Shown here: in pieces, positions 10,657 to 20,214 of the stretch
Layout: each line of letters begins with the position of its first letter
How positions within the stretch are numbered: the stretch's first letter is position 1
Source: Bifidobacterium tissieri
GTDB taxonomy: Bacteria; Actinomycetota; Actinomycetes; Actinomycetales; Bifidobacteriaceae
Length of the DNA: 64,000 bases
Assembly (NCBI RefSeq): GCF_002259645.1
Contig: NZ_MWWV01000001.1
Coordinates: forward strand, 1-64,000
Reading direction: 5' to 3'
Position numbers and translations under genes: made by a program
The notes under the pieces: model-generated
The model's database searches: none
The model's input: the letters and a program-made list of their open reading frames with translations, nothing else
What the model was told of the DNA's origin: nothing

Positions 10657-11994
10657 CTACTGCTCGTAGTCGGCGGCGATCTGGCGGAGGCGCTCCTCGA
10701 AGCGCGGCCAGTCGGTCTGCATGGCGGTGAGCAGTTTGAGCGAACCGACCTTGTCGAACGGCACCCATGCGATCTCCAGACTCTCGTCGTCGTTCGCACG
10801 CGGCTCCACCGTATGGCCGGGCTTTTCGAATGCGAACACCGTGGTGTAGCTCCACGGGCCATGGTCCTCCACATAGGATCCGACCACGGCGATGTCCTCG
10901 GGATGGATGTTCGCCTCCTCGAAGCTCTCGCGCAGCGCGCCCTCGAGCGAGCTCTCGCCATCGGCCGTGGCACCGCCCGGAATGCCCCAGGTGCCGCCTT
11001 CCGCGCTCCACAGCGCACGATGCTGCATCAGCACGTCGGTGATCTCACCGGACTCGGGGTCGCGGCGGCACAGCAGCACGCCGGAGGCGCCGTTCAGACC
11101 CCAATGCTTGTGCCCGCACGCGCAGTCGATGAACCCGTCACCGGGCTGGTTCACATTGTCGCGCGGCGCCTTGGGGTCCACGGCCTTGCCGCTGCCATAG
11201 CCGGTGCCCTGCTGCTCGTCGCGATCGAGGTTCCACAGGTCGGTCCAGCTGATGCCAAGTTCCTCCACCAGCTGGCGGGTAAGCGGCAGGCTCAGGCCGA
11301 TGATGCCGCTCGGATCCCCTTGGATGCCGTCGATGAACGCGCCGCCGAAGCCGTCAAGCGTGAACGATCCCGCCACTTCCAGCGGCTCTCCGGTAGCGAT
11401 ATAACGTTCGATGTCATCGTCGGAATAGTTCGCGAACGTGACCTCGGCGTGGCTGGCACGGCTGATCATGGAACCGGTGGCCGCGTCGATCACGCAATGG
11501 CCGGTCCACAGCGTGCCGGTGCGTCCGCGCATGAGCGCCAGCCGTTCGCGCGCGTGCGCCACGGTGTGCGGCTTGCCGTAGGGCACGCCGTCAAGCTCGA
11601 ACATGGAGTCGCAGCCGATGATCAGCGGACCGACGGCACGATTAGCCATGCCCTCCTCGGCGTCGATCGCGTCATGGATCGGCATGACGGACGCGATGCT
11701 GCCGAACCCGTCGGTCAGCGGACGCGAGACATGCTCCTCCCCCACTGCGGCGACCGCGGCGGCGGAGATGGCGATGTAATCGCGGTACACGGCGGCCGCT
11801 TTGGCGCGAGCCAGCAGCGGCACCCGTTCCTTTGTGGTCATGGAGTCCGGGTCGATCCCCTGCTGCGCGGCCGTGTTCACGATCACCGCGGCCTCGTCCA
11901 CATGGGACACGCGGATCGTCGGACGGATACCCGCGTGGAACAACACATCACGTCGCGCCTTGGACTGGGACGCGAGAATCACTGGAATCGACAA
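10657..11994 (-). CDS. Maf-like nucleotide pyrophosphatase fused to a Nudix hydrolase
   Basis: Two house-cleaning domains in one protein of 445 residues. The N-terminal half is Maf/HAM1-like: ILASQSKARRDVL at the start, GCDSMFELDG in the middle and GDPSGIIGLSLPLT near its end. After a linker with a small Cys/His cluster (DCACGHKHWG) comes a Nudix domain with the full box GG-x4-GE...LRESFEEANI. Both probably hydrolyse non-canonical nucleotides. The start is uncertain: the TTG at 11994 follows GGAAAG and puts the Maf motif at the N-terminus, while an ATG at 12039 would add 15 residues without a clear ribosome-binding site. Such fusions are seen in bifidobacteria; activity of each half is inferred. 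Confidence 0.87.
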   Translation of the reverse strand: MSIPVILASQSKARRDVLFHAGIRPTIRVSHVDEAAVIVNTAAQQGIDPDSMTTKERVPLLARAKAAAVYRDYIAISAAAVAAVGEEHVSRPLTDGFGSIASVMPIHDAIDAEEGMANRAVGPLIIGCDSMFELDGVPYGKPHTVAHARERLALMRGRTGTLWTGHCVIDAATGSMISRASHAEVTFANYSDDDIERYIATGEPLEVAGSFTLDGFGGAFIDGIQGDPSGIIGLSLPLTRQLVEELGISWTDLWNLDRDEQQGTGYGSGKAVDPKAPRDNVNQPGDGFIDCACGHKHWGLNGASGVLLCRRDPESGEITDVLMQHRALWSAEGGTWGIPGGATADGESSLEGALRESFEEANIHPEDIAVVGSYVEDHGPWSYTTVFAFEKPGHTVEPRANDDESLEIAWVPFDKVGSLKLLTAMQTDWPRFEERLRQIAADYEQ

Positions 11995-12160
11995 CAGACA
12001 CCAACTTTCCAGAAGATACGGGGAGCCCCGACCGGACATGCCGGTCAAGGGCTCGTCAAGAACAACACATCACAAAGTCATCGGATCATCGGATCGCCAA
12101 GATGGCCCGCCGCGGAAAACGGACGTCCATCTGGCCATCCCTGCGCACCGTCGCGGACCG

Positions 12161-13207
12161 CTACAGCTCCATAGGGCCGAACTGCACGCCCTTGCGGTCG
12201 ATCGCCGGGTGCAGCATGCGCCAGCGACCACCGGCCAGCCACTGATCGTGAATCAGATCGGTGATGGCCTCGGTGGCGTCGCCCTCATGCAGCACGAGCA
12301 CGCAGGGGCCCGCACCGGAGATCGTGGACGCATAGCCATGCGCACGCAGGAAGGTCATCAGCTCCCACGAGCTCGGCATCAGTGAGCTGCGGTAATGCTG
12401 ATGAAGCGTGTCGCCGGTGGCGCTGAACAGCAGCGAATTCGTGTCGCGGCCGGAGACGCCGCTCAACGCCGCGGGCAGCAGGGCCACGCGCGACACGTTG
12501 AACAGGGCGTCGGCACGCGGCACCTCGTACGGCAACGCCTTGCGCGCCTCCTCGGTGGAGAGCTTGAAGTCCGGCACGAACACCCACGCGTTGATCTTCT
12601 CACCCACCGGATAGTTCACGGTGTGATAGCCGCCCTTGAACGGTTCGGTCGCATCGGGGAAGATCGCACGATCCGCCTCCACCGGCACCACGCCCGACGG
12701 CTTGGCGTTCGGCGCGTCGACGAGCGGCACCTCGGTCTTGGGCTCAAAGTCCCAGGAGACGGTCATGCCGCCGTACACGGCCGGAGCCACGTTGTCCGGA
12801 TGGCCTTCGATGTGCGCGGCCAGATCGAAGATGAAGTCACGCTCCTCGTCGCCATAGCCGGCGAACGCCACGGCCGCGGACACGCCGGCCACGATCGCCT
12901 CGGCGGACGACCCCATGCCACGCTCCTGCGGAATGGTGTTGTTGGCGACCAGCTTCACGCCGGCCTGCGGCAGACCGAGTTCGTCAAGCGTGCGGCGGAA
13001 CGTGCGCATCACCAGATGCGACTCGTCGCGCGGCAGCGTGTTCTCCCCCTCACCGTGGATTTCGATCGACGATTCCAGCGACGGCGACAGTGTGAACGTC
13101 AGCTCGTCACGCACATCCAACGCCAGACCCACGGCGTCAAAACCGGGACCCAGATTGGCACTGGTGGCGGGAACGGTTACACGCACGGCATCGGCGGCGA
13201 ACTTCAT
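12161..13207 (-). CDS. thrB: homoserine kinase
   Basis: GHMP kinase that phosphorylates homoserine for threonine synthesis. It is 348 residues; the N-terminal VTVPATSANLGPGFDAVG and the glycine-rich ATP loop QERGMGSSAEA (near residue 95) are diagnostic, and the C-terminal GAGPCVLVL motif is present. The ATG at 13207 follows AAGGAGCATT. It lies 65 bp after hom, and this spacer consists of degenerate 9-bp repeats that end in the ribosome-binding site. Confidence 0.95.
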   Translation of the reverse strand: MKFAADAVRVTVPATSANLGPGFDAVGLALDVRDELTFTLSPSLESSIEIHGEGENTLPRDESHLVMRTFRRTLDELGLPQAGVKLVANNTIPQERGMGSSAEAIVAGVSAAVAFAGYGDEERDFIFDLAAHIEGHPDNVAPAVYGGMTVSWDFEPKTEVPLVDAPNAKPSGVVPVEADRAIFPDATEPFKGGYHTVNYPVGEKINAWVFVPDFKLSTEEARKALPYEVPRADALFNVSRVALLPAALSGVSGRDTNSLLFSATGDTLHQHYRSSLMPSSWELMTFLRAHGYASTISGAGPCVLVLHEGDATEAITDLIHDQWLAGGRWRMLHPAIDRKGVQFGPMEL

Positions 13208-13211
13208 AATG

Positions 13212-13257
13212 CTCCTTACAGACCCTTACAAACCTTGCGAATTCTGCAAATCTTGTA
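13212..13257. repeat. five degenerate 9-bp repeats that include the thrB ribosome-binding site
   Basis: Read on the minus strand the spacer is a series of units of the form TTTRYAAGR (TTTACAAGA, TTTGCAGAA, TTCGCAAGG, TTTGTAAGG, GTCTGTAAGG) running into GGAGC before the ATG. Each unit carries a partial AAGG, so the array could present several ribosome-binding-like sites. Confidence 0.65.
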
Positions 13258-13272
13258 AACCGCGCCGGACGA

Positions 13273-14604
13273 TCAGTCCATCACGCGCAGGATGGTGGCC
13301 TCACCGGTGACGAAGTCGAGCTTGGTCACGGCGTCCACGGCCTCGCGCAGCGTCACCTCATCGCACAGGTGGGTGACCAGACGCAGCTGCTGCAGTTCGC
13401 CGCTGTATCCCGGTTCGTGCAGGGTGGGCTTGAGATCCTGATTCACGCCGTTGATCGACAGGCCGCGCTTGGCGAACTCCTCGGCGATGGCGGCCAGCGT
13501 GCCCGGCTTGTCGTGGATCACGAAGCGCACGGCGAACGCGGAACGCGAAGCGTTGAGCGGGGCCTTGGGCAGGTCGGCGTACATGGGGATGGACGGGCCG
13601 ACACAGCCGTGGGTGATGTGACGGGCCTCGGTGACCACGTCGCCCACCACAGCGGAGGCGGTGGGATCGCCGCCGGCGCCACGACCATAGAACATGAGAT
13701 CGTCGGCGGCCTCGGCCTTGACGAACACGGCGTTGAAGCTGCCACGCACGCTGGCCAGCGGGTGCTCGTTCGGGATCAGCGCCGGGTAGACGCGGGCGGA
13801 GATGCCGGCCTCGGTGTTCTCGCACACGGCCAGCAGCTTGATGACCTTGTTCTCCGCGGTGGCTGCGGCGATGTCGTCGGCGGTGATCTTGGTGATGCCT
13901 TCCACGTTCACGTCGCTGATGCGCACGTCGGTGTGGAATGCGAGCGAGGCCATGATGGCCGCCTTGTTCGCGGCATCCTCGCCCTCGATGTCACCGGTCG
14001 GATCGGCCTCGGCGTAGCCCTTGGCCTGTGCGTCCTTGAGAGCCACGTCGAAGTCAAGGCCCTTGGTGGTCATTTCATCAAGAATGTAGTTGGTGGTGCC
14101 GTTGACGATGCCCATGATGCTGGTGATCTTGTCGCCCACCATGGATTCGCGCAGCGGGCGGACGATCGGGATGGCACCGGCCACGGCGGCCTCGAAGTAG
14201 AAGTCCACGCCCTTGGCCTCGGCTGCGGCGTAGATCTCCGGGCCGTACTTGGCGATGAGGGCCTTGTTGGCGGTGACCACGGAGGCACCGGATTCGATGG
14301 CCTTCATTACGAAGGTGTGCGCGGCGGTGGTGCCGCCGATCAGCTCGATCACGATGTCGGCCTTGGTGCACAGGTCGGCGGTGTCGGTGGTGAGCAGGGA
14401 TTTGTCGATCCACGGCACGTTCACTTCGTCCGGGTTCAGGCAAGCCACGCCGACCAGTTCCAGCGGACGGCCGATGCGCTGGGCGAGCTCTTCGTTCTGC
14501 TCGACGATCAGTCGGGCGGTGGCCGAACCGACCGTACCCGCGCCCAACAGCGCTACGCGAATCGGGGTCGTAGCGTTTTCTGCAGCATGCGCAGTGTGTG
14601 CCAT
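13273..14604 (-). CDS. hom: homoserine dehydrogenase
   Basis: NAD(P)-dependent reduction of aspartate semialdehyde to homoserine, the branch point to threonine and methionine. The 443-residue protein has the Rossmann loop VALLGAGTVGSATA near residues 17-30, the catalytic-domain segments GIVNGTTNYIL and the EADPTGDIEGEDAANKAAIMA signature, and a C-terminal ACT domain for feedback control. The ATG at 14604 follows GGAAGGACAAGACAA; an upstream TTG would add six residues. Located between lysA and thrB on the same strand, so aspartate-family genes are grouped. Confidence 0.95.
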   Translation of the reverse strand: MAHTAHAAENATTPIRVALLGAGTVGSATARLIVEQNEELAQRIGRPLELVGVACLNPDEVNVPWIDKSLLTTDTADLCTKADIVIELIGGTTAAHTFVMKAIESGASVVTANKALIAKYGPEIYAAAEAKGVDFYFEAAVAGAIPIVRPLRESMVGDKITSIMGIVNGTTNYILDEMTTKGLDFDVALKDAQAKGYAEADPTGDIEGEDAANKAAIMASLAFHTDVRISDVNVEGITKITADDIAAATAENKVIKLLAVCENTEAGISARVYPALIPNEHPLASVRGSFNAVFVKAEAADDLMFYGRGAGGDPTASAVVGDVVTEARHITHGCVGPSIPMYADLPKAPLNASRSAFAVRFVIHDKPGTLAAIAEEFAKRGLSINGVNQDLKPTLHEPGYSGELQQLRLVTHLCDEVTLREAVDAVTKLDFVTGEATILRVMD

Positions 14605-14734
14605 TTGTCTTGTCCTTCCCAACCGGGCGTTGTCCGCCGTTTGAACAGATACAACCTATCCAATCCTAAGGGTGCAAAGCGACAGCGGCGGCCAACGTCC
14701 GGTTGGAGGGAAATACGGAGGGCGGGTTGGGCCG

Positions 14735-14797
14735 AATCAGGCCTGATCAGATCCAGTCAGACCCGGTCAGTCCGATCAGTCCTGGTCAGTCCTGATC
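14735..14797. repeat. 10-bp tandem repeat series built on the lysA stop codon
   Basis: On the minus strand the last codons CAGGACTGA of lysA are followed by CCAGGACTGA, TCGGACTGA, CCGGGTCTGA, CTGGATCTGA and TCAGGCCTGA. Six successive units end in CTGA with a period of about 10 bases, as if the gene end had been amplified and then drifted. Confidence 0.65.
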
Positions 14798-16435
14798 CAG
14801 ATCCAGCAGGTCCTCCACGGTCTGGCGGCGGATCATCACGCTGGCACCGGACTCGCCGATGCCCACCACCGCGGGGATCAGCGCCTGATTGTAGTTGCTG
14901 GCCATCGTACGGCCATACGCGCCGGTGACCGGCACGGCGAGGATGTCGCCGCGATGCGTGTCGGCGGGCAGACGCACCTCGTGCACCACGATGTCGCCGG
15001 ACTCGCAGTGCATGCCCACCACACGGGCGAGCATGGTCTCGTCGGATCCGGCTCGGTTGGCGAGTCGAGCCGTGTAGTCAGCACCGTACAGCGCCGGACG
15101 GATGTTGTCGCTCATGCCGCCGTCGACGGACACGTACACGCGCTCGTGGATCGGATTGCCAGCGGAATCCTTGGCGTCAGCGAGCCGCACGGGCTTGACC
15201 GTACCCACGCGATACAGGGTCACGCCGGCGGGGGCCACGATCCAGCGGCCGGGCTCGAAGCTGATCGACGGCGCGGGCATGCCGAGGGCGCGGTTGATCG
15301 CGACCACCGCATCGGCCAGACGGCTGAGCTCCACGCGCACGTCCATGGAATCCTCGCCATCGGTGTAGGCCACGGAGTAACCGCCACCGAGATCGACCTC
15401 GGGCAGCGTGTAGGCGTCGGTGGCGTAGAACGTCTTGCGCAGCAGCATCATGCGCCGTGCGGCCTGGATGAACGCGTCGGCGTCGTGGATGTTCGAGCCG
15501 ATGTGCGAGTGGATGCCCACGAGTTCCAGATCCTCGGCATGGGCGAGGATGTCCTTGAGCACGGCGAGCGCGGGACCGTCGGCCACGGTGGTCATGGCGG
15601 CGGCGAGTGCCTTGTCGGCGTCGGAGACCTCTTCGTGGCTCAGATCATAGGGGTATTTGACGTCGTAGCGCAGTTCTCGGGGCTTGCTCGCGGCGGCGGC
15701 CGGTTGCGCGGATTCGGTGGACTGCGCGGACTGATCGGCAGTGCCTGCGGACATGCGGGCGTTCGTGGCGGCGGGGGTCACGTCGCCAAGGTCGTCAAGT
15801 ACGCCGAGCGCCGAGGTGTCCGCGCCGGCGGGCAGCAGCGGCACGCCGAACTTCTGGTCCTCGTGCGCGGTGGAGATGTATTCGTGGCCGCCGGCGTGGA
15901 TGCCGGAGGTGACGCGCAGCATCACCTTGGCCCGCTTGCCGAGTCGGTGGGCGATGCGGGCGATGCGCTCGGGCTCGTCGGCCGAGTCGATGACGATCTT
16001 GGCGAACCCGTTCTCCACGGCCAGTTCGATTTCGGCGTCGGATTTGTTGTTGCCGTGCAGTACGAGGCGACGGCCGGGGGCACCGGCGGCGAGCGCGATA
16101 CGCATCTCGCCCATGGTGCAGGTGTCGACGAGCATGCCGGCGTTGATGACCTCGCGTACCACGCGCTTGGAGAGGAACGCCTTGCCGGCGAAGCTGACGT
16201 GCGTGGTGGAGTTGTTGAAGGCGTCGGCGGCCGCGCGTACGAAGTATCGGGCGCGGGCGGCGACCTCGTCGGTGTCGATCAGGTAGAGCGGGGAACCGAA
16301 CTCGTCGAGTAGTGATGCTGCGGTACGGCCGTGGAATTCGATGGCCCCGTCGTCGTTGATCGTGGTGGCCGCCGGCCAGATCGGCGTGATGCCCGTGCCG
16401 AGTGCAACGTCCTGTTCCGCAGTCTTTCCGCTCAT
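14786..16435 (-). CDS. lysA: diaminopimelate decarboxylase
   Basis: PLP enzyme making L-lysine from meso-diaminopimelate. At 549 residues it is longer than the usual 420-460. The PLP lysine is in VSFAGKAFLSKRV near residue 80, the HSHIGSNI motif binds phosphate, the glycine loop VDLGGGYSVAY and the cross-subunit Cys of GMHCESGDI are present. The extra length is largely an Ala/Ser/Thr-rich insertion at about residues 220-285 (around ARMSAGTADQSAQST). The ATG at 16435 follows GGAGAGACG; an alternative ATG 15 bases upstream has no such site. Upstream is a 314-bp leader with six TATACCCAGA-type repeats. Confidence 0.94.
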   Translation of the reverse strand: MSGKTAEQDVALGTGITPIWPAATTINDDGAIEFHGRTAASLLDEFGSPLYLIDTDEVAARARYFVRAAADAFNNSTTHVSFAGKAFLSKRVVREVINAGMLVDTCTMGEMRIALAAGAPGRRLVLHGNNKSDAEIELAVENGFAKIVIDSADEPERIARIAHRLGKRAKVMLRVTSGIHAGGHEYISTAHEDQKFGVPLLPAGADTSALGVLDDLGDVTPAATNARMSAGTADQSAQSTESAQPAAAASKPRELRYDVKYPYDLSHEEVSDADKALAAAMTTVADGPALAVLKDILAHAEDLELVGIHSHIGSNIHDADAFIQAARRMMLLRKTFYATDAYTLPEVDLGGGYSVAYTDGEDSMDVRVELSRLADAVVAINRALGMPAPSISFEPGRWIVAPAGVTLYRVGTVKPVRLADAKDSAGNPIHERVYVSVDGGMSDNIRPALYGADYTARLANRAGSDETMLARVVGMHCESGDIVVHEVRLPADTHRGDILAVPVTGAYGRTMASNYNQALIPAVVGIGESGASVMIRRQTVEDLLDLDQD

Positions 16436-16554
16436 CGTCTCTCCATTCATGATTCGTGCCGGTGCGCATGTCCGCATGCGCAATACGGTTCACATTCTGC
16501 CAGAGTCGTCGGCATTCCCGTGACCATCGTCCAGATCAGCCGGTTCATACCAAT

Positions 16555-16729
16555 GATTCTGGGTGTATCCCGGCCAATATCTCTGGGTCAAACCGACCCA
16601 TATCAACGACTCTGGGTATATCCGTGTCATGAGGACCGACTTGTTGCCGGCTTCGTGACATGGTTATACCCAGAGTCAGATTTTGGAGTCCGGTTATACC
16701 CAGACTTCGGTCCGGTTATACCCAGATTC
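16555..16729. repeat. six-copy TATACCCAGA repeat array in the lysA leader
   Basis: Forward copies ending in TATACCCAGA lie at about 16662-16677, 16690-16706 and 16712-16729; inverted, partly degraded copies lie at about 16555-16573, 16580-16589 and 16608-16624. The arms 16608-16620 and 16665-16677 are a perfect 13-bp inverted repeat and could form a long hairpin between argS and lysA. No other feature is seen in 16436-16749. Confidence 0.8.
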
Positions 16730-16749
16730 GAGTGCGGTTCCAGTCGGGA

Positions 16750-18528
16750 TCACATCTTGTCCGGAGCAGTGACGCCGAGGAGATCAAGACCGTTGGCGAT
16801 CACCTGACGAGCGGCGTCGTTGAGACGCAGTCGGGCGGCTGCGCGGGCTGGCTCCGGATTCTTGGCGATCTCAAGGGTGGCGCGCTCAGCTTCCGGCAGA
16901 CGCTGCTCGGCGTCGGTCAGGGCCATCGGGGCCACGCGCTCGGCGGCATACCACTTGTGGTAGCGGCCGGCCAGATCCTCGAGATAGTGGGCTACGCGGT
17001 GCGGCGCGCGACCGTCGCCGGCGGTGGCGACCATGCTCGGGTACTGGGCGAGCGCGGCGATCAGGTCGCCGTCGGCCTCGGTGTCGAGCAGGGATAGGTC
17101 GGCACCCTCGGTGGTCACGCCGGCGGCTGCCGCGTTGCGGTCCACGTTGCAGCTGCGGGCGTGCGCGTACTGCACGTAGTACACCGGGTTCTCGTTGGTG
17201 TGGCTGGCGAGCAGGTCGAGGTCGATGTCCACGCTCTGGTTGTAGTCGGTACGGGCCAACGAGTAGCGGGCGGCGTCCACGCCCACGGCCTCCACGAGGT
17301 CGTCGAGCGTCACGACGTTGCCGGCGCGCTTGGACATACGCACGGGCTTGCCATCCTTCATCACGTTGACCAGCTGACCGATGAGGATCTGCATGTTCAC
17401 GCCCGGCTCGTCACCGAACGCGGCGCACATGGCCATCATGCGGCCGATGTAGCCGTGATGATCGGCACCGAGCATGTAGATGGCCACGTCGGCCGGGTTG
17501 AGGATGCGGTGACGCTTGTTGCGGTAGTAGGCGATGTCGGCAGCGAAGTACGCGGCGTTGCCGTCGGACTTGATGATCACGCGGTCCTTGTCGTCACCGT
17601 GCTTGGTGGACGCGAACCAGGTGGCACCGTCCTTCTCATAGATGTCGCCGCGCTCGCGCAGTTCGGCGATGGCCTTCTCCACCTCGCCGTCGATGTACAG
17701 GCTGTTCTCGTGGAACCATACGTCGAAGTCCACGCGGAATTCCTTCATGGAATCCTTGATCTCGGCGAACATCATCGGCACGGCGCGCTTGCGGAACTCC
17801 TCGCGCTGCACGGAATCGCCCTCGGAGCCGTCCTCGGCGGTCACGCGCGGCAGGTCGAGCACGTCCACGCCGTCGGCCTTGGCCTCGTCGATCACACGCT
17901 GGGCGATCTCGTCGATGTAGGCACCCTTGTAGCCGTCGGCCGGGGTCTCCTCGCCGTGGGCCGCCGCCACGAGGGAACGGGCGAAGCGGTTGATCTGCTC
18001 GCCGTGATCATTGAAGTAGTATTCACGCACCACCTTGGCGCCGTTGGCTTCGAGCACACGGGCCATGGAGTCGCCGACGGCCGCCCAGCGGGTGCCGCCG
18101 ATGTGGATCGGGCCCGTGGGGTTGGCGGAAACGAACTCAAGGTTGAGGGTCTTGCCGGCCAGATGCTCATTGCGGCCAAAGTCGGCACCCTGCTCGAGCA
18201 CGGTGTCGACCACGCCGGCGGCGGAGGCGGAATCAAGCGTGATGTTGATGAAGCCTGGGCCCGCGATCTCCACGGACTTGATGCCCGTGTTCTTCTCGAG
18301 TTCGGGGACAAACAGTTCGGCCAGATCGCGGGGCTTCATGCCGGCCTTCTTGGCCAGCTGCATGGCGATGTTGCTGGCCCAGTCGCCGTGCGCGCGATCC
18401 TTCGGGCGCATGACGGTGATCTTTTCGATCGGGGGAATCAGGTCGTCGGTCAGCTCGCCGGCGGTACCGGCTGCGGCGAGGTCGTGTGCAATTGCGGAAA
18501 TCAGTTCACTAAGCGCTTCAGGACTCAT
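16750..18528 (-). CDS. argS: arginyl-tRNA synthetase
   Basis: Class I aminoacyl-tRNA synthetase charging tRNA-Arg. The 592-residue protein has the HIGH-type motif in ANPTGPIHIGGTRW near residue 130 and a KMSKS-like GKPVRMSKRAGN near residue 396, an N-terminal tRNA-contacting Add-1 domain and a C-terminal DALR anticodon-binding domain. First gene of the minus-strand series argS-lysA-hom-thrB; argS-lysA adjacency is a classic actinobacterial arrangement. Confidence 0.96.
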   Translation of the reverse strand: MSPEALSELISAIAHDLAAAGTAGELTDDLIPPIEKITVMRPKDRAHGDWASNIAMQLAKKAGMKPRDLAELFVPELEKNTGIKSVEIAGPGFINITLDSASAAGVVDTVLEQGADFGRNEHLAGKTLNLEFVSANPTGPIHIGGTRWAAVGDSMARVLEANGAKVVREYYFNDHGEQINRFARSLVAAAHGEETPADGYKGAYIDEIAQRVIDEAKADGVDVLDLPRVTAEDGSEGDSVQREEFRKRAVPMMFAEIKDSMKEFRVDFDVWFHENSLYIDGEVEKAIAELRERGDIYEKDGATWFASTKHGDDKDRVIIKSDGNAAYFAADIAYYRNKRHRILNPADVAIYMLGADHHGYIGRMMAMCAAFGDEPGVNMQILIGQLVNVMKDGKPVRMSKRAGNVVTLDDLVEAVGVDAARYSLARTDYNQSVDIDLDLLASHTNENPVYYVQYAHARSCNVDRNAAAAGVTTEGADLSLLDTEADGDLIAALAQYPSMVATAGDGRAPHRVAHYLEDLAGRYHKWYAAERVAPMALTDAEQRLPEAERATLEIAKNPEPARAAARLRLNDAARQVIANGLDLLGVTAPDKM

Positions 18529-18622
18529 TCTTCAAAGTCTACCGAGAGCGCTGACGTTCCTTGGGACGCGCAGGAATGCACACGTCGGAACGTACCCTAG
18601 GCACCGACACACCGCAGACAGC

Positions 18623-18670
18623 ACCAACACCAACACCAACACCAACATCAACACCAACATCAACATCAAC
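18623..18670. repeat. eight-unit (ACCAAC) hexanucleotide array
   Basis: Eight 6-bp units, five ACCAAC and three ATCAAC, lie between the argS start and the stop of the downstream permease gene. The same hexamer forms the larger array at 39488-39589. Confidence 0.9.
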
Positions 18671-18681
18671 GGAACGGTTAC

Positions 18682-20103
18682 CTAGTTGTTGTCGCCCTGT
18701 GCACCGTGCTTCCTCCTCCAAGCCTCGCGTGCATAGTAGAAGGCGTAGCAGAGTCCGACGAACGGAATCATGTAATACAACGTGGATCGCTGCGATTCGT
18801 CGAACACCACCAGCACCAGCGCAAGCGCGCACATCACGATCGCGGCCCACGGTACGAACGGGTAGCCGGGGGCCTTGTATCCGAGCTCGTCCACACTGTG
18901 TCCCTCGGCCGTCCACTGCCGGCGGAATCTGATCTGACATACGGCCACGGACGCCCAGACCACGATCGTCGCCAATCCGGAGACCGCCACCAGCGCCAGG
19001 TACACGGTGCTGGCCGCCACCACGGACGACAGCAACGCGAGCAGACTGCCCGCCATGCTGAACATCACCGCGAACACGGGCACACCGCGGAAATTGGTCT
19101 TGGCGAGCCCGACCGGGATCATGCGCTCCTTGGCCAGCGACCACACCATGCGCGAGCACACGTACAGGCCGGAATTCGCCGCGGACAGGACGGCGGTAAG
19201 CACCACGAAGTTCATTATGTCACCGGCGAACGGCATACCGATCGACTGGAACACGAGCACGAACGGACTGGTATCGACGCCGGACTTGTGCCACGGGATG
19301 AGCGCGGCCATCACGGCGATCGATCCGATGAAGAAGATGGCGAGCCTCAGCACGGTGGTGTGCACGGCCTTGGGGATGGCCGAGCCCGGATCACGCGTCT
19401 CCCCCGCGGCCACGCCGACCACTTCGGTTCCCGAGAAGGCGAAAACCACGGTCAGCAGCGTGGAGAAGATCGGCGCGATGCCGTTGGGGAACCATCCGTC
19501 GGCGACGAAATTGCCGAACAGGGGCGCGGAATCGTAGCCGGAGATCGGAATCGCGCCGAATATGGCCAGCAGGCCGATGATGATGAACGCGACGATGGCG
19601 AACACCTTGATCGAGGCGAACCAGAATTCGGATTCGCCATACAGTCGTACGGACAGGATATTCAACGCGAACACCACGGCAATGAAAATAGCGCTCCACA
19701 TCCATGTGGGGCTGCCGGGGAACCATCGTTGCATGAGCAGACCGGCCGCCGTGAATTCGGAGGCGAGCGCCACCGCCCAGTTCAGCCAATACAAAATGGC
19801 GATGGTGAACGCGGTGCCGGGGCCGATGAACCGGTTGGCGTACAGGTGGAAGCTACCGGCGTACGGCATGGCCACGGACAGTTCGCCGAGGCACAGCATG
19901 ACAAAGTAGACGAGCAGCGATCCGATGGCGTAGGCGATGATCGCGCCGAGCGGTCCGGCCTGATGGATCGTGTATCCGGAGCTGAGGAACAGTCCGGTGC
20001 CGATCACGCCGCCAAGCGAGATCATGGTCAGATGCCGGGATTCCATCTTGCGTTCCAGCCCGGTGGCTTCGGGCTCCATAGTGCGCGGTTCTGCGTTCTT
20101 CAC
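18682..20103 (-). CDS. APC-superfamily amino-acid permease
   Basis: Amino acid:proton symporter of the AAT family. The 473-residue protein has twelve predicted membrane helices. The hallmark RHLTMISLGGVIGTGLFLSSG segment opens helix 1 (about residues 23-43), and GEL / ALIPW / SAANSGLYVCSRM segments are family-conserved. The first in-frame GTG at 20103 was taken; an ATG 24 bases in is possible. It is close to LysP/GabP-type carriers, and its place beside argS and lysA hints at a basic amino acid, but substrate is not provable from sequence. Confidence 0.9.
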   Translation of the reverse strand: MKNAEPRTMEPEATGLERKMESRHLTMISLGGVIGTGLFLSSGYTIHQAGPLGAIIAYAIGSLLVYFVMLCLGELSVAMPYAGSFHLYANRFIGPGTAFTIAILYWLNWAVALASEFTAAGLLMQRWFPGSPTWMWSAIFIAVVFALNILSVRLYGESEFWFASIKVFAIVAFIIIGLLAIFGAIPISGYDSAPLFGNFVADGWFPNGIAPIFSTLLTVVFAFSGTEVVGVAAGETRDPGSAIPKAVHTTVLRLAIFFIGSIAVMAALIPWHKSGVDTSPFVLVFQSIGMPFAGDIMNFVVLTAVLSAANSGLYVCSRMVWSLAKERMIPVGLAKTNFRGVPVFAVMFSMAGSLLALLSSVVAASTVYLALVAVSGLATIVVWASVAVCQIRFRRQWTAEGHSVDELGYKAPGYPFVPWAAIVMCALALVLVVFDESQRSTLYYMIPFVGLCYAFYYAREAWRRKHGAQGDNN

Positions 20104-20214
20104 CCCAGCAGACTACCGCAACCCATCCAAAAACAATAATCCGCCCAACCAAAGCGAACGAGACAATGGGACAGCACACGTGCCGTGATCACGCGCTCAC
20201 GCAGATCACACAGA

